NCBI GenBank assembly: GCA_024291935.2
Contig: CM044322.1
Span: forward strand, 21,947,405-22,011,404
DNA: 64,000 nt
Direction: 5' to 3'
From: Okapia johnstoni
Lineage: Eukaryota > Chordata > Mammalia > Artiodactyla > Giraffidae
Shown here: positions 33,908 through 45,113 of the stretch, piece after piece
Layout: each line of letters opens with the position of its first letter
How positions within the stretch are numbered: the stretch's first letter is position 1
The notes under the pieces: model-generated
The model's database searches: none
The model's input: only the letters and a program-made list of their open reading frames with translations
What the model was told of the DNA's origin: nothing
Translations under genes and position numbers: made by a program

Positions 33908-34152
33908 TCCTGGAGAATCCCATGGACGGAGGAGCCTGGTAGGCTACAGTCCATGGGGTCGCTAAGAGTCGGACACGACTGAGCGACTTCACTTTCAGTT
34001 TTCACTTTCATGCATTGGAGAAGGAAATGGCAGCCCACTCCAGTGTTCTTGCCTGGAAAATCCCAGGGGCGGGGGAGCCTGGTGGCCTGCCATCTATGGG
34101 GTTGCACAGAGTCGGACACGACTGAAGCGACTTAGCAGCAGCAGCAGCAGCA
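33908..34152 (+). mobile_element. Bov-A2 dimeric SINE with (AGC)n tail
   Basis: Two BovB-tail-derived arms: the first ends 'gactgagcgacttcactttc', the second starts 'attggagaaggaaatggcag', and the unit ends in (gca/agc) repeats at 34135-34152. This dimer without a tRNA head is characteristic of bovids. Confidence 0.92.
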
Positions 34153-34600
34153 CAGTCACCCTGAGATGACAGTGCTCTCCTCATCTTTCCCTAACCACAC
34201 CCAGATGTTCAACTTCACTAACTGCTGGTTAGTTGCTTTACTATTTTTTTTTCTCATCAGTGTCCTGGTGCCTAATTGCTCTATAAACTAGTCCAGTCAA
34301 ACTATCCCTCCCTTAAAGAATAGTTTCTGAACTTAGTGTTCTGTGTATTTTTCTGACTCCATAAAGAATCCTCCCAGATATCCTATTCCTCAGTCCTCTC
34401 TCACAAACTATCCAGCCTGCAGTCTAGTCCGTATCTTTATTAAATCCACATATCTCTTTCTGGTTGCCTCTCGCCACAGTGTCTACTGTTTAGGTCCTTC
34501 AGCTTGAACTTCTCCAAACTCTTGTTACTCATGAAGTCAGTTCCTTTGGGAAAAGATTAGAAATTATCTTTTGTATAGCCCACTTCTCTCTCCAAGAAAA
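34153..34600. other. Intergenic, no gene seen
   Basis: No supported feature. Confidence 0.4.
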
Positions 34601-34609
34601 ATTTCTGAA

Positions 34610-35580
34610 CCCAAGCTCTGGGGCTGGGGTTGGGAATGATCTTGGGTGGCCTCTGCCAGCAGTGGCTTGAAGCAGGGCTTTGGTTCTCAGCCAGAGATTG
34701 AGGTTGGGTTCCAGGGGTGAGAATACCAACTCCTAACCGCTAGACCAGTGGTCAATGACAAGCCCTTGCTCCTTGACTTTGCAGAAGAAGAATTTCCACA
34801 AAGACAGAAAGTAGTAAAACAAGTAAAGTATTTATTAGGAGGAAAAAAAAGTATAGTATGTATGATAAACACAAGGGCAGACTCAGAGAGAGAGTGTTTC
34901 AGAATCGCAGTAGTTAGAATGACTTTTATGGAACATTTCTTCCAGGTTTCCTTTGGCCAATCATTTTGATTTACCTGGTTCCGAATCCATATTTGGTATA
35001 TCTCAGGATCCTCCCATACATGCACATACATCTTAGCGAAGACAGGTTTTACCTAAGAGGCCTATGGATAGTTAGCCTCACTTAGCATCACTCGCCTTTT
35101 GACCTCTAAGGATCCTTTCTACCCTGTGCATGTGTAGTTGAGGAGGTCTCCTGACTTTGAGGATGAGAAATAGGTAGTCTCTTATCTTCTATCTGGGCAG
35201 GACTCAGCCTCCTCCCTCCATTGTCCTGCTGCTTTTGTCTTGTCTACAGGTCCACAGAGAATGAGCTCCAACTATTTGCTCAGGGGGCCCATCTATCTTC
35301 TGCCTCAGGAACAATGGCAAATTTCTCTCTGAGTGACACCCCAGCTGTAAAAGCTGAATACTCAGTGAAGTGGGGGGTGGGGTGGAGACGGCAGCAGCCT
35401 GATCCTCTCCACTTGCCTCTCTTGGCACGGAACCATTGCCACAAGCTGTGGCAAGGACGATCGGTCCCCAGTCTTCTCAGCATGCTGTCACCAAGGCCCT
35501 GGATTGCTCTTAACTCACACAATAGCCCCTACTTCCTAAGTCAGCAGTCATTTAAGTCATTAATACGTCACTGGCAAGCA
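34610..35580 (-). mobile_element. Probable LTR-derived segment, antisense
   Basis: On the - strand AATAAA-TACTTTAC (complement about 34826-34840) is followed by 'gaccactggtctagcggtta' and 'gaaccaaagccctgcttcaa', text I associate with the U5 and downstream region of ruminant endogenous retroviral LTRs. The GC-richer 35200-35560 part would be U3. Boundaries and family are uncertain. The 122-codon frame at 35221-35589 overlaps two reverse frames and looks like chance. Confidence 0.45.
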
Positions 35581-35726
35581 GTACCATAGACACCTACACA
35601 TGTTCCTTTGATATTAATAGAATGTCTCAGATCATTCTCTTTCTGCCTACTGCCATCAGGATGTCCACATTTATAAATTTTTTCCCTCCTAACAACCAAA
35701 AATTCTTCAGTTAACTTAGTGTAAAT

Positions 35727-36144
35727 TGTGGGAAGTTGTCTTTAATGCTTCTGTTAGGTAGTTAGAATAGGAAAAAGGAATCCAGAATGGCGGTGGCTAA
35801 AAGACAAAGAAGGGGAAAGCCCATGAAAATAGAACAAAGGAAGGCCCAAGGACCCAACTGAGGACCTCAGGTAAAACAAACAGCCCTCCTGGCTAGCCCA
35901 ATTTACATAGGGCAGGCTCAGCGGGGAGGAGACAAATATATAAAAGGAGGAAGCCTACAAGGATTGGGGCTTCTCTTCTCTTCACATCTTTTGGGCCAAC
36001 CCACCCTCATGCCTCAAGGATGTATTTTCCTTTGCTTTCTAATAAAACTGAGCTGTCACACGGAGCTGTAACACTGGTCTGTCGGTCACTTCAAATTTTT
36101 ACTGTGGCAAGACAGAAGTGAGGAAATTATACACTCCCCCAACA
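35727..36144 (+). mobile_element. Solo LTR, ruminant endogenous retrovirus
   Basis: Begins tgtgggaag and ends ccccaaca, the TG...CA edges of an LTR. It contains a TATA-like atatataaaa (35937-35946) and a poly(A) signal aataaa (36041-36046) followed by a GT-rich region, giving U3-R-U5 in the right order over 418 bp. No proviral genes adjoin it on either side, so it is a solo LTR. I see no matching 4-6 bp target duplication at these edges, so the ends may be off by a few bases. Its own promoter and poly(A) signals could act on neighbouring sequence. Confidence 0.8.
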
Positions 36145-36219
36145 TTTCCATCAGAAAGTATGAAATAATCTTCCCTGACGTGAAAGACTTCTTACCAGAA
36201 TGACGGGTCACTTTCTCCC

Positions 36220-36790
36220 TAGACTATTACACTTACCCATTGATAAAAGCTGGTGAAACTGAGCAGGACCCTGTGGGGCCCTCCTGGATACAAAAGCTTT
36301 TCCACATCCCCAGTTTTCTTGCTTATAGGCTTCAGCCTCCTAGACCTTCCCCGAGTTCTGAAGGGCAGATTCAAACAGTTACTCATTAGGTAAGTGAGAG
36401 AATGCGGAAACAAAGGATGAGCAGTCAAGAAAGAACAGTGCCGCAATGAAGGAGAACGCTAGTTCCTCCTCAAGGAATACACACAACAACGAATCTTTGA
36501 GTTCTCTAAGAACTGAAGCCTCCACCCAAGCGAAGGTTGTTAACTTCAGGCCAAGGACAAGATTTCTGGAACACCACCCTGTTACTTCATCATCAACCAA
36601 TCAGAAGAAAGCCAGACATTCAGTAGCCCTCAACCTAAATTTTGCCTTTAAAAACTCTTCTGTGAAATCTATTTGGGAGTTCAGGTCTTTGCACACGTGC
36701 CATTCATTCTCCTCGTTTGGCTTTTACAATAATCCAAACTCTGGTGTTTCCATTTGTTTGGTGTCACTGTGTGTTGGACTTACTAACCTG
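36220..36790 (+). mobile_element. Possible older LTR (MER21-like)
   Basis: 'caccctgttacttcatcatc' followed by 'aaccaatcagaag', a TTTAAAA-type TATA analogue ('gcctttaaaaactcttctgt'), and a 'tgggagttcaggtctttgca' block resemble an old mammalian LTR. No edges found. Confidence 0.45.
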
Positions 36791-36924
36791 TGATTGATAA
36801 TAATAGGACTTGCAGAGATTTATTACAATAAAAGCAAATTGATAGTTTGAAGGGCAGCAGAATATGCCATCCCAAAATGTACCTCTTTGGCATAAGGATT
36901 ATTTTGAACTGATTACTGTGGAGC

Positions 36925-37950
36925 CCTATACCAAGGTCACAGGTGTGGAGCTGTGTACCAGGGTCACAGGATAAAAACCTCTGGAACTGACCAAGCCCCA
37001 TAGCAACTGTTGCCATGAGTCTCCGGATCTAAACTGGCCAGTTCCCTGATCCCATGTTAGGTAAAATACCCACCCTATTACCCACTCTTTCATATAGTTC
37101 ATGAGGTTCTCGGTAAGTATACTGGGTTGGTTTGCCATGCCTTCCTTCAGCGAATCATGTTGTCAGAACTCTTCACTATGACCCATCCATCTTGGGTGGT
37201 CCCACACGGCATGGCTCATAGTCTCATTGAGTTATGCAAGCCCCTTCATCATGACAAGGCAGTTATCCATGAAGGGGATTACTCTGCCCGTCAAGGCTAT
37301 GGTCTTCCCAGTGGTCACATACCATTGTGAGAGCTGGACCCTAAAGAAGGCAGAGCACCAAAGAATTGATGCCTTTGAACTGTGGTGCTGGAGAAGACTC
37401 CTGAGAATCCCTTGGAGAGCAAGGAGAGCAAACCAGTCATTCATAAGGGAAATCAATCCTGAACACTCCTTGGAAGGACTGATGCTGAAGTTGAAACTCC
37501 AGGATTTTGGTCACCTGATTCGAACAGCTGACTCATTGGAAAAGTCCCTGATGCTGGGAAAGATTGAGGGCAGAAGGAGAAGATGGCATCGGAGGATGAG
37601 ATGGCTGGAAGGCATCACCGATGCAATGGGCATGAACTTGGGCAAACTTCGGGAGATGGTGAGGGACAGAGAGACCTGGTGTGTTGCAGTCCATGGGGTC
37701 ACAAAGAGTCAGACATGACTGGGTGACTGAACAACAGCAATATCATCCACCCTATAGCCTCCTAACCAATCACCTAATGCCACTGTTCCAGTAGGAATTT
37801 TCTGTCTTGAGGCAATAAAAATTGGCTGCTAGCCTGGGAAAGGGTTCAGCTCTCCCTTGAGCCTGCCTGCTTTTCTAACAGCATCTCCCACTCCAATAAA
37901 CTTTTTTCTCCCCTCATTCTGCCTCATGTCTGGAAATTCTTTTCCAATCT
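36925..37950 (+). mobile_element. LTR remnant split by BovB
   Basis: LTR-like text before 37078 (with 'ggataaaaacctctggaact') continues after 37747 as 'agcctcctaaccaatcacct', and ends with aataaa (37896-37901) and a pyrimidine-rich U5-like stretch. Removing the BovB insertion at 37079-37746 brings the two halves together. Confidence 0.55.
37079..37746 (+). mobile_element. BovB 3' fragment with 9-bp TSD
   Basis: Sense BovB with a 163-codon open frame (37227-37718) that encodes the same C-terminal region as the 4.4-kb copy ('[20 protein letters not shown]', 'MLGKIEGRRRR'). Flanked by ccaccctat at 37070-37078 and 37747-37755. Truncated at its 5' end. Confidence 0.93.
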
Positions 37951-38218
37951 ATGCACAAACCACAACAATTATTTTTAAGAAACTGTAGATATAGGAGAAT
38001 ATCTTAAAACAGAATAGAAATACACTTTTAGTAAGAGAAATACACATTTATAAAGGAAATCTACATTAAAAAGGGAGTCTACATCAGGAAGAGAGCTATT
38101 ACTAGAGATAATTTTTTCACCTGTGAGGCTTATCTGCACAGCAGGGCAACATTTATTTACAAAAAATTTCTCCTTCAACTAACCAGAGAATTGACTTTTC
38201 GTCTTTGAAACCACAATG
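37950..38218. other. Intergenic, no gene seen
   Basis: A-rich; no feature recognised. Confidence 0.4.
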
Positions 38219-38427
38219 TGTATATTAGTCACTCAGTCATGTCTGACTCTTCAGCGACCCCGTGGACTGTAGTTTGCCAGACTTCTGTCCGTTGAATTCT
38301 CCAGGCAGGAATAATGGAGTGGGTTGCAGTTCCCTTCTCCAGGGGATCTTCCCAACCCAGGAATCGAACCAGAGTCTCCCACACTGCTGGCATATTCTTT
38401 ACCATTTGAGCCACCAGGGAAGCCCTT
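38219..38427 (-). mobile_element. Bov-tA SINE
   Basis: 'tgtatattagtcactcagtc' to 'tgagccaccagggaagccct'. Confidence 0.93.
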
Positions 38428-38439
38428 GAAGCCCCGGAT

Positions 38440-38700
38440 CCCTCCCTAAACTTTTCCTGAGCTTATGTTGGTATATAAACCTCCATCCTCTGGCTGACTT
38501 TTGAGTCTCATATTTCTGAGGGAGTCCCATAAGTATATTATTAAAATCATTATTTTTCCTCCTGTTAATCTGTCTCCTTACTCCAGGCCCCTAAACTTTG
38601 GCTCACCCTCAGTGTAAGCCAGTGTACATCCCCTTCTGAGAGTAAACTGGCCACAGGGCTAAATAAAATATTCTCTGGTCTACAATTTGAACGTGCCACC
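38440..38700 (+). mobile_element. Possible LTR U5 fragment
   Basis: TATA-like tatataaacctcc (38471-38483) followed by 'tctgagggagtcccataagt' and 'tcctcctgttaatctgtctc' resembles the R-U5 part of class I LTRs. No edges and no internal region. Confidence 0.45.
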
Positions 38701-40288
38701 CATTCACACCCGCTCCCCCACACCTAGTTCCTTCTAGCTTTGTTTACTCTTTTTGCCCAACTCTGGAGTTGTTGCTACAGACCTTGTAGCAATAACCTTC
38801 CTCCCTAATTTGCAATAGTTCATTTCCCTCTCTTGCAATAATCCCTTTGAATACAGTCTCAACTTCACTAAATCCAGATGTGATTTTTATTCTAGTCTGG
38901 TCAGTGATTTCTCTTGGTACTGCCTACCCTATGACATCCCAAACATATAGCTTTACGTTTTAGGGTTAACTTTGAGTTAATACTTGGTATAAAATAATGA
39001 CATACCTCATGGGGTAGAGCAGATTGTTGCTGTCCCAGCTAAGGGCATCATAGACCATCTAGCCTCCAGCCAATCCAGCAGCCACAGAGAGTCTGAGTGA
39101 GACCCAAAGAGCTTCCCAGTGGAGCTCAGTAGAAATTGCCAACCTGTAGAGTCATGGACTCAAGTGACTATTAGTGGTATTGCTTTAAGCCTCTAAGTTT
39201 GTAGGCATTTGTTATGCAGTAGTAGATTGATGATAGGTTGGCTGAACACATGAATGAAGGAATGAACAAACAAATGAATAACGTCAATCTGGAGATTGAT
39301 TTTCTTCCCAAGTAGGCAGAAGGCAAACAAGGACTTCCAAAACAGATTGCAACTGGGGCTTCTGGTCTGAGATGATATACAGTATATGAACTGACAAGGA
39401 TGAAAATATTACTTCTGAGCATATTTTTGAAACTTCAGTTGCTATGGGGGTGTTTGGAAGTATATCAAATACATCACCCACCAAAAATATGGAGTGACAG
39501 TACTAAAAGAATATTAGTGAGTTCTGTGCGAGTCATGCATTCACCCTAGACTAGAAAATATCTTCATGATTTTGTAAATACTCAAAATCACAAAGGAAAT
39601 TGGATTAATCTTTAAGGCATCTTTAAAATATGGGAGCATCTTAATTCAACATCTATTTAATAAAAATATATGAACCTCATTCTCTGTATACCAAGCATTT
39701 TGCCAGATGCTGGGAATAGACCAGAGAAGATACAGTCGTTGCAATCAATGTGACAGTCTAGTCAAAAGATATGGATGATTACAATGTTAAATGCAATAAG
39801 AGCAGTTAAGAAATTTATTGCCTGTGTAACTAAATATTTTGGGTTAGTGCTGATATCAAAAATGGCAAGATTTAGGGCTGAAATGATGTGGTTAGAATTT
39901 CATTTCTATGTATTAATTCTACTTTCCTCTATGTTGGTCTAATTCTTGGATTCCACATGGTAGCAAGATGGTATCAACATGGTGGTAATAGCTATGACTT
40001 CTTTGCTCTCAGATCCAAAGTGGGGGCTGGGGGGGGACCCAACAAGGTCTCCTTCCTAAATGTCCCAGGAAAAGCTCCTTTTTTTGAGTAATCTGTCCAT
40101 TCCTGATCCAATAACTCTGGTGGGAAGGGTGGGGGAGGCACTGAGAATATGATTCACTGATTTAAGTCTGGGTTATATGCTAAATTTGCTGAAGTTTTGA
40201 GGTTTGGCTCTCCCCCACAGAGTCTCTTATGGACTGAAGAGGAGAAAGGGCACAGATCCCCACAGGTCACCAGAGGTAGGGCAAAGGG
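38701..40288. other. Intergenic, mostly unassigned
   Basis: No gene found. Frames at 39171-39484 overlap on one strand in two registers and have no resemblance to known proteins. Confidence 0.4.
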
Positions 40289-40497
40289 ATGTGTGTGCTT
40301 AAGTCTCTCAGTCATGTCGGACTCTGCAATCTCATGGACTGCAGCCCACCAGGCTCCTCTGTCCCTGGGGATTCTCCAGGCAATTCTACTGGAGTAGGTT
40401 GCCATGCCCTCCTCCAGGGGATTTTCCCAATCCAGGAATCAAACCCAGTCTCCCGCATTGCAGGTGGATTCTTCACTGACTGAGCCACCAGGGCAAA
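40289..40497 (-). mobile_element. Bov-tA SINE
   Basis: 'tgtgtgcttaagtctctcag' to 'tgactgagccaccagggcaa'. Confidence 0.93.
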
Positions 40498-40599
40498 TCA
40501 GTGGTGGTATTTAAAACATAACCAATATAGATTACAGAGAATCTAGGACCTTTAGCCAGATTCTTCATAATTCTCACCACATCATAAGAACACTAGTCA

Positions 40600-40745
40600 A
40601 ACTGGATTGGGGTCCACCCTCAAGGCCTCATTTTAACTTAATTATCTCTTTGAAGACCCTGTCTCCGAACATCATATTTTGACAGATTAGGGCTTAAACA
40701 TATGAATTGGACTGGGGAGGAATACAACATAGCCTAGAATATTAC
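40600..40745 (+). repeat. Ancient interspersed repeat fragment
   Basis: 'cctcattttaacttaattat' followed by 'ctctttgaagaccctg' is a common mammalian repeat sequence; a longer copy occurs at 59445-59800. Family not assigned. Confidence 0.55.
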
Positions 40746-41029
40746 CTTTCTGACCTCCTTTCTTCCCTTTCTCTCACACACACTCTCTTTCTCCACCCTA
40801 ATATGCTGCTCCAGCATACTGACTTTTGAGCTTCAAATACTAAGCATTTTCCCTGATCAGAGTCTTTGCACATCCTCTGATACTCTGCCTAGAATGATCC
40901 TCCGGCTCTGGCCCACTTCTCTTTCTTTCATTCAGGTCTCTGCTCTAACAATAGTCTCAGAGATGGTTTGATCAACTCAATCAAAATAGCACCTCTATTA
41001 GTCACCTTTGTTTCATAGAACTTGCTGCT

Positions 41030-41240
41030 GTGGTTGTTTAGTCGCTAAGTCCTGTTGCAGCGTCTGACTCTTTTGCAATCTCAGGGACTGTAGCCTTCTA
41101 GGTTCCTCTGTCTATGGGATTTCCCAGGCAAGAATACTGGAGTGGGTTGCCATTTCTTTCTCCAGGGGATCTTCCTGAACCAGAGATCAAACCTGCATCT
41201 CCTGCTTGACAGGCAGATTCTTGAATGATCGGGGAAGCCT
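41030..41240 (-). mobile_element. Bov-tA SINE
   Basis: 'tggttgtttagtcgctaagt' to 'gaatgatcggggaagcctta', with an insertion (gttgcagc) near the start. Confidence 0.9.
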
Positions 41241-41661
41241 TAAGAATTTACCTACTAACTTGAACATTAACTTCTTTTCTTATTAGCACATAAAACACAT
41301 GAGGAAGGAAGTTTGTGTATGTACTGTATCTTCAGAACAGTTGTTGATACATGGCAAGTGTCCAGTGAATGTCTATTGAATGAACGTATGTAACTACTGA
41401 AGAATAGAGACTGATCCACTGACCTCCTACAAATGAGTAATTAATTTATGATCAGATGTTATCTTCTAATTATATCCATCTCAGGGGCCAAAAGTTATTA
41501 AAAAAAAAAAAAAAGAGAACCAAGAAAGTATTTGGTAGGAAAAGTATAATAATTGATAGGTTAGTAGCAGATGGATGAAGCCATAAGACATATTAATGAG
41601 ATGAGATAGAGAAAATCTACTAGAAGGTAAAAAATGGAGAAAGAGAATATAAATATAAAAT

Positions 41662-41693
<32 letters not shown>

Positions 41694-41929
41694 TAAGATG
41701 TAGAAAGGATAGAAATTAAAGTATTTAATTGAAATTTCAACTAAGTGAAATCTCAGGAGAGAAAAGGAGGAAATACATGATGAAATAATATGATGAAATA
41801 TGCAATGATTAATTTCCCAGAATTAAGGAAAAATAAAATAAATCAGATTGATAAGGTCCGAAGAGTGGCAAACAAAGAGATAAGAAAAAAGGATGTGATC
41901 TCAGATTTAAATACTAAAATAGGGTGAGA
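41241..41929. other. Intergenic with (TA)n run
   Basis: A-rich, perhaps old L1 at 41700-41900. Contains a dinucleotide TA run at 41663-41686 continuing into CA/TA. Confidence 0.5.
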
Positions 41930-42024
41930 GGAAATTCCCTGGTGGTCTAGTGTTTACGACTTGGCACTTTCAATGCTGGGGCCCAGGTTTAATCCCTGGT
42001 CAGGGAACTAAGATTCCTTGAGAG
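41930..42024 (+). mobile_element. CHR-type SINE, head only
   Basis: 'ggaaattccctggtggtcta' to 'gtcagggaactaagattcct'. Confidence 0.8.
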
Positions 42025-42189
42025 GAAGGTAAGAATGATACAAATACAGAGTCTTATTCTATAAACTCTGAATCCCATTCATTATGACCTAAATGTCAGA
42101 GTATACTGATACCATAAGGTTATGAAAAAGGCTATAGTGTGCTCAGTGTTATATATCAAAAATATAATTGATATTTTTGATAATTATTT

Positions 42190-42345
42190 TATATTTAAAC
42201 TTAAATTTATGTGGAAAATTTTTTGCATGGTGTCAAGTAAGGAATTGATTTATAATCTTTCTAAATGGACAATTTCCCCGGCATGATTTATTGAATAATA
42301 TTAGTACTGTTTCTAATATTTATGTATCTTTTTTTTCCAGTGCTT
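42190..42345 (-). mobile_element. Old L1 fragment, antisense
   Basis: 'gtcaagtaaggaattgattt' and 'tggacaatttccccggcatg' match the antisense L1M segment that also occurs in COP1 intron 1 near 58.2 kb. Confidence 0.45.
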
Positions 42346-42526
42346 GCTAAGAATTTGAAAAGGATGTTGAAATTCTTGTGAATTATTAGCTAGAGTAATA
42401 TGCACTAGCTGCTGCAACAAACAAATTTTCACATTTCAACAACTCTTCTAGTTTTACATGAGCTTTGGGAGTGGTTACCCTCACCTCCCCACTCCTGCAA
42501 CTTTGGGTGGTTCTTTCCCTAACTAT

Positions 42527-42712
42527 GTGGTGGTGCAGTCGCTAAGTCGTGTCTGACTCTTGCGACCCCGTGGACTGTAGCCTGCCGGGTTCCTCTGTCC
42601 ATGGAATTCTCCAGGCAAGAATACTGGAGTGTGTTGCCATTTCCCTCTCCAGGGGATCTTCCTGACCCAGGAATTAAACCCAGGTCTCCTGCATTGCAGG
42701 CAGACTATCCTC
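42527..42712 (-). mobile_element. Bov-tA SINE
   Basis: 'gtggtgcagtcgctaagtcg' to 'cctgcattgcaggcagacta'; the extreme head is lost. Confidence 0.92.
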
Positions 42713-43150
42713 AGGCAGTTTCTTCACACTCATCATGCCCTAATCAGGATTGAGCTGAGGACTTGATGAAAAAGCTTTTGAGATCTATGGAGCTCTCTCT
42801 TTGTAGACCTCTTTTCCTCTCTGCAACTCTACCCTGAAAACTCTAGCCACAGGATTCTCAGCCACTTCTCAGCCTCCCACGTATGTTTCCTTACCTGAGA
42901 CCTAGGTCCTCCTCCGGTAGTGTGGCTTGCAGATGTTCTTCAGGCATTAAGCAGGGGCAGTTGTAGGGCTTGCCTCATTTCTTTCCCCTTTCTCAGGGAT
43001 CACTGCTCTGTGCTGCCCGACATCCAATATCTAAAAGTGTTGTTTCATTTAGTGTGCCCATTTTTTCAGTCATTTCATGTGGAAGGACAAACTTGCTTCA
43101 TGTTACTCCATATTAAAAGATGATTGCTCCTTGGAAGAAAAACTACCACA
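42713..43150. other. Intergenic, no gene seen
   Basis: No recognised feature; a 67-codon frame at 42920-43123 is unmatched. Confidence 0.4.
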
Positions 43151-43546
43151 AACTTAGACAGTGTATTAAAAGACAAAGACACCGCTTTGCTGACAAACGG
43201 TCTGTCTAGTCAAAGCTATGGTTTTTCCAGTAGTCATGTACAGATGTGAGAGTTGGACCATAGAGAAGGCTGACTTGATGCTTTCGAACTGTGGTGTTGG
43301 TGAAGATTCTTGAGAGTCCCTTGGACAGTGAGGAGATCAAACCAGTCAATCCTAAAGGAAATCAAAACTGAATGTTCATTGGAAGGACTGATGCCGAAGC
43401 TGAAACTCCAGTACTTTGACCACCTGATACGAAGAACTGACTCATTGGAAAAGACCCTGATGCTGGGAAAGACTGAGGGCAGGAGGAGAAGCGGGAAGCC
43501 TGGCTTGCTGCAGTCCATGGGGTCGGAAAGAGTCGGAACAACAAAT
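43151..43546 (+). mobile_element. BovB 3' fragment with internal deletion
   Basis: Sense BovB from 'aacttagacagtgtattaaa' to 'ccatggggtcggaaagagtc'. After 'aggaggagaagcgggaagcc' about 100 bp of the normal sequence, present in the 48.3-kb copy, is missing, joining the Arg-rich region directly to the terminal block. Confidence 0.9.
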
Positions 43547-44740
43547 TATTAACATTGGTTCATCTTGGTACCAACAAAGAGTTTGAGAGTTAAGTATTAG
43601 TACACAGCAAAGGAAGAATGAAGAATAGTACATGATATTTAATTTTAATCTACAACTTGGATTTAACTAACTCAAAACCATTATATTCTCTTGTATCAGG
43701 TGAACTATTGTCAGACAGAGATAATCCAGATTTAGCAAACCTTAGCTGTTGAACATAGGGTGGAGTCCTGAGATTTTGGCCAGCAGCTTTATTGCTTTGA
43801 CCTAATTTTTCTAAACAGAAGGTGAGATAGTACCAGTTTCCACTATTTTATAATAAATTGATAAGTGCAAATGCAGTTGATGAACTGGTTTTAATGGGAG
43901 ATGCCCAGGGCTCTGTGTGGGAGGACTCAGTGTGGGGTGAGAAAAGAAAAACTCGCTCTATCTGAGCAGAGTATTCACATTTAGAATATAAGAATCACCA
44001 TACAAACTCAGGCAAAAGAGGAAACATATGGGCAGATGGAATATTTGTTTTACTTGACATCACCTTCAAATGTTAAGAATAGGCTCCCAAACTAACTTCT
44101 CTTCCAACCTCATATGTCTAATTATAATGATTATATCCAAATGCTCTTCCTCCTTCATTCTAGGTTGTTACGCAAATTCATAATTTAGTGCTACTTTAGC
44201 AGTCTGAGAATTCTGTAAGAATTCTAAATTCTTACAGAATTCAATGGATGATAGGAATGGGTATTGGAGACAATATGGTAGCATGATTTGCCAGCAATTG
44301 CCTCCTAGTACACTCAGAGTACAAGGCAGAAAGAAATATCACTCATGATCTAGGAAGAGACTTGATGCAAATTACAACGGACAATGTACTGTTTTAAACG
44401 TTTCTTGATTCTAGCTGTACATACTTTCCCAGATCACTTAGGTATGCAATGCCACATGCATGGCTGGTCAAGTCCAAGGGGCAAATGACTTTGCAGTGTT
44501 ACCGCTTTCCATTTCAGAGTGAAGTGTTTTTCGCTGGATCTTTAATATTACCTGGTCTCCACCTCTTGATGACCTCAATTGTTCTGTTTTTGTAGAATGC
44601 ATTGTACCTCACCTTATTTTGGTTTATGGTCTTTAAGTAGATCTAAATCTACCCATATATTCATAAAATCTGTACACATTCACCACATATAAAACAAGTA
44701 TATGTTTCTCTACTCAGTGTCAGCTTTTCCTAATGTTTGG
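43547..44740. other. Intergenic, no gene seen
   Basis: 1.2 kb without recognised repeats or coding potential. A short near-palindrome (aattctgtaagaattctaaattcttacagaatt, about 44209-44241) lies within it. Confidence 0.45.
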
Positions 44741-44745
44741 TTTTT

Positions 44746-45113
44746 TTTCTTTTTTTTAATATTTGTTTATTTGGCTGCATTGGATCTTTTACATTTTATT
44801 TATTTATTTTTGGCTGTGCTGGGTTTTCATTGCTGAGCCTGAGCTTTCTCTAGTTGCAGTGAGCCAGGGCTACTCTCTAGCTGTGGTGTGTGGGTTTCTC
44901 ACTGTGGTGGCTTCTCTTGTTGCAGAGCACAGGCTCTAGAGCATGCTGGTTTCAGTAGGTGCGGGTTGTGGGCCCTAGAGCATGGGCTCAGCAATTGTGA
45001 CGTATGGGCTTAGTTGCTCCAAGGCATGTGGGATCTTCCAGAACCAGGGGTCAAGTTGGTGTTCCCTGTATTGCAAAGCAAATTCTTAATCATTGAACCA
45101 TCAGGGAAGCCCT
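44746..45113 (-). mobile_element. CHR SINE, long form, with partial second copy
   Basis: Inverted: 'tttatttttggctgtgctgg', repeated 'ctctagagcatgctggtttc'-type middle, and 'aaccatcagggaagcccttg' at the end. An extra 'tttatttggctgcattggat' tail just before it indicates one CHR inserted at the tail of another. Confidence 0.85.

Noticed and set aside
34135..34152. (AGC)n as a coding polyglutamine/polyserine tract
   Set aside because: It is the standard tail of Bov-A2 elements; the same tail occurs at 59920-59942.
35221..35589. 122-codon + frame near the LTR cluster as a retroviral gene
   Set aside because: No gag, protease, pol or env motif; it overlaps two reverse frames of similar quality in what looks like LTR U3.
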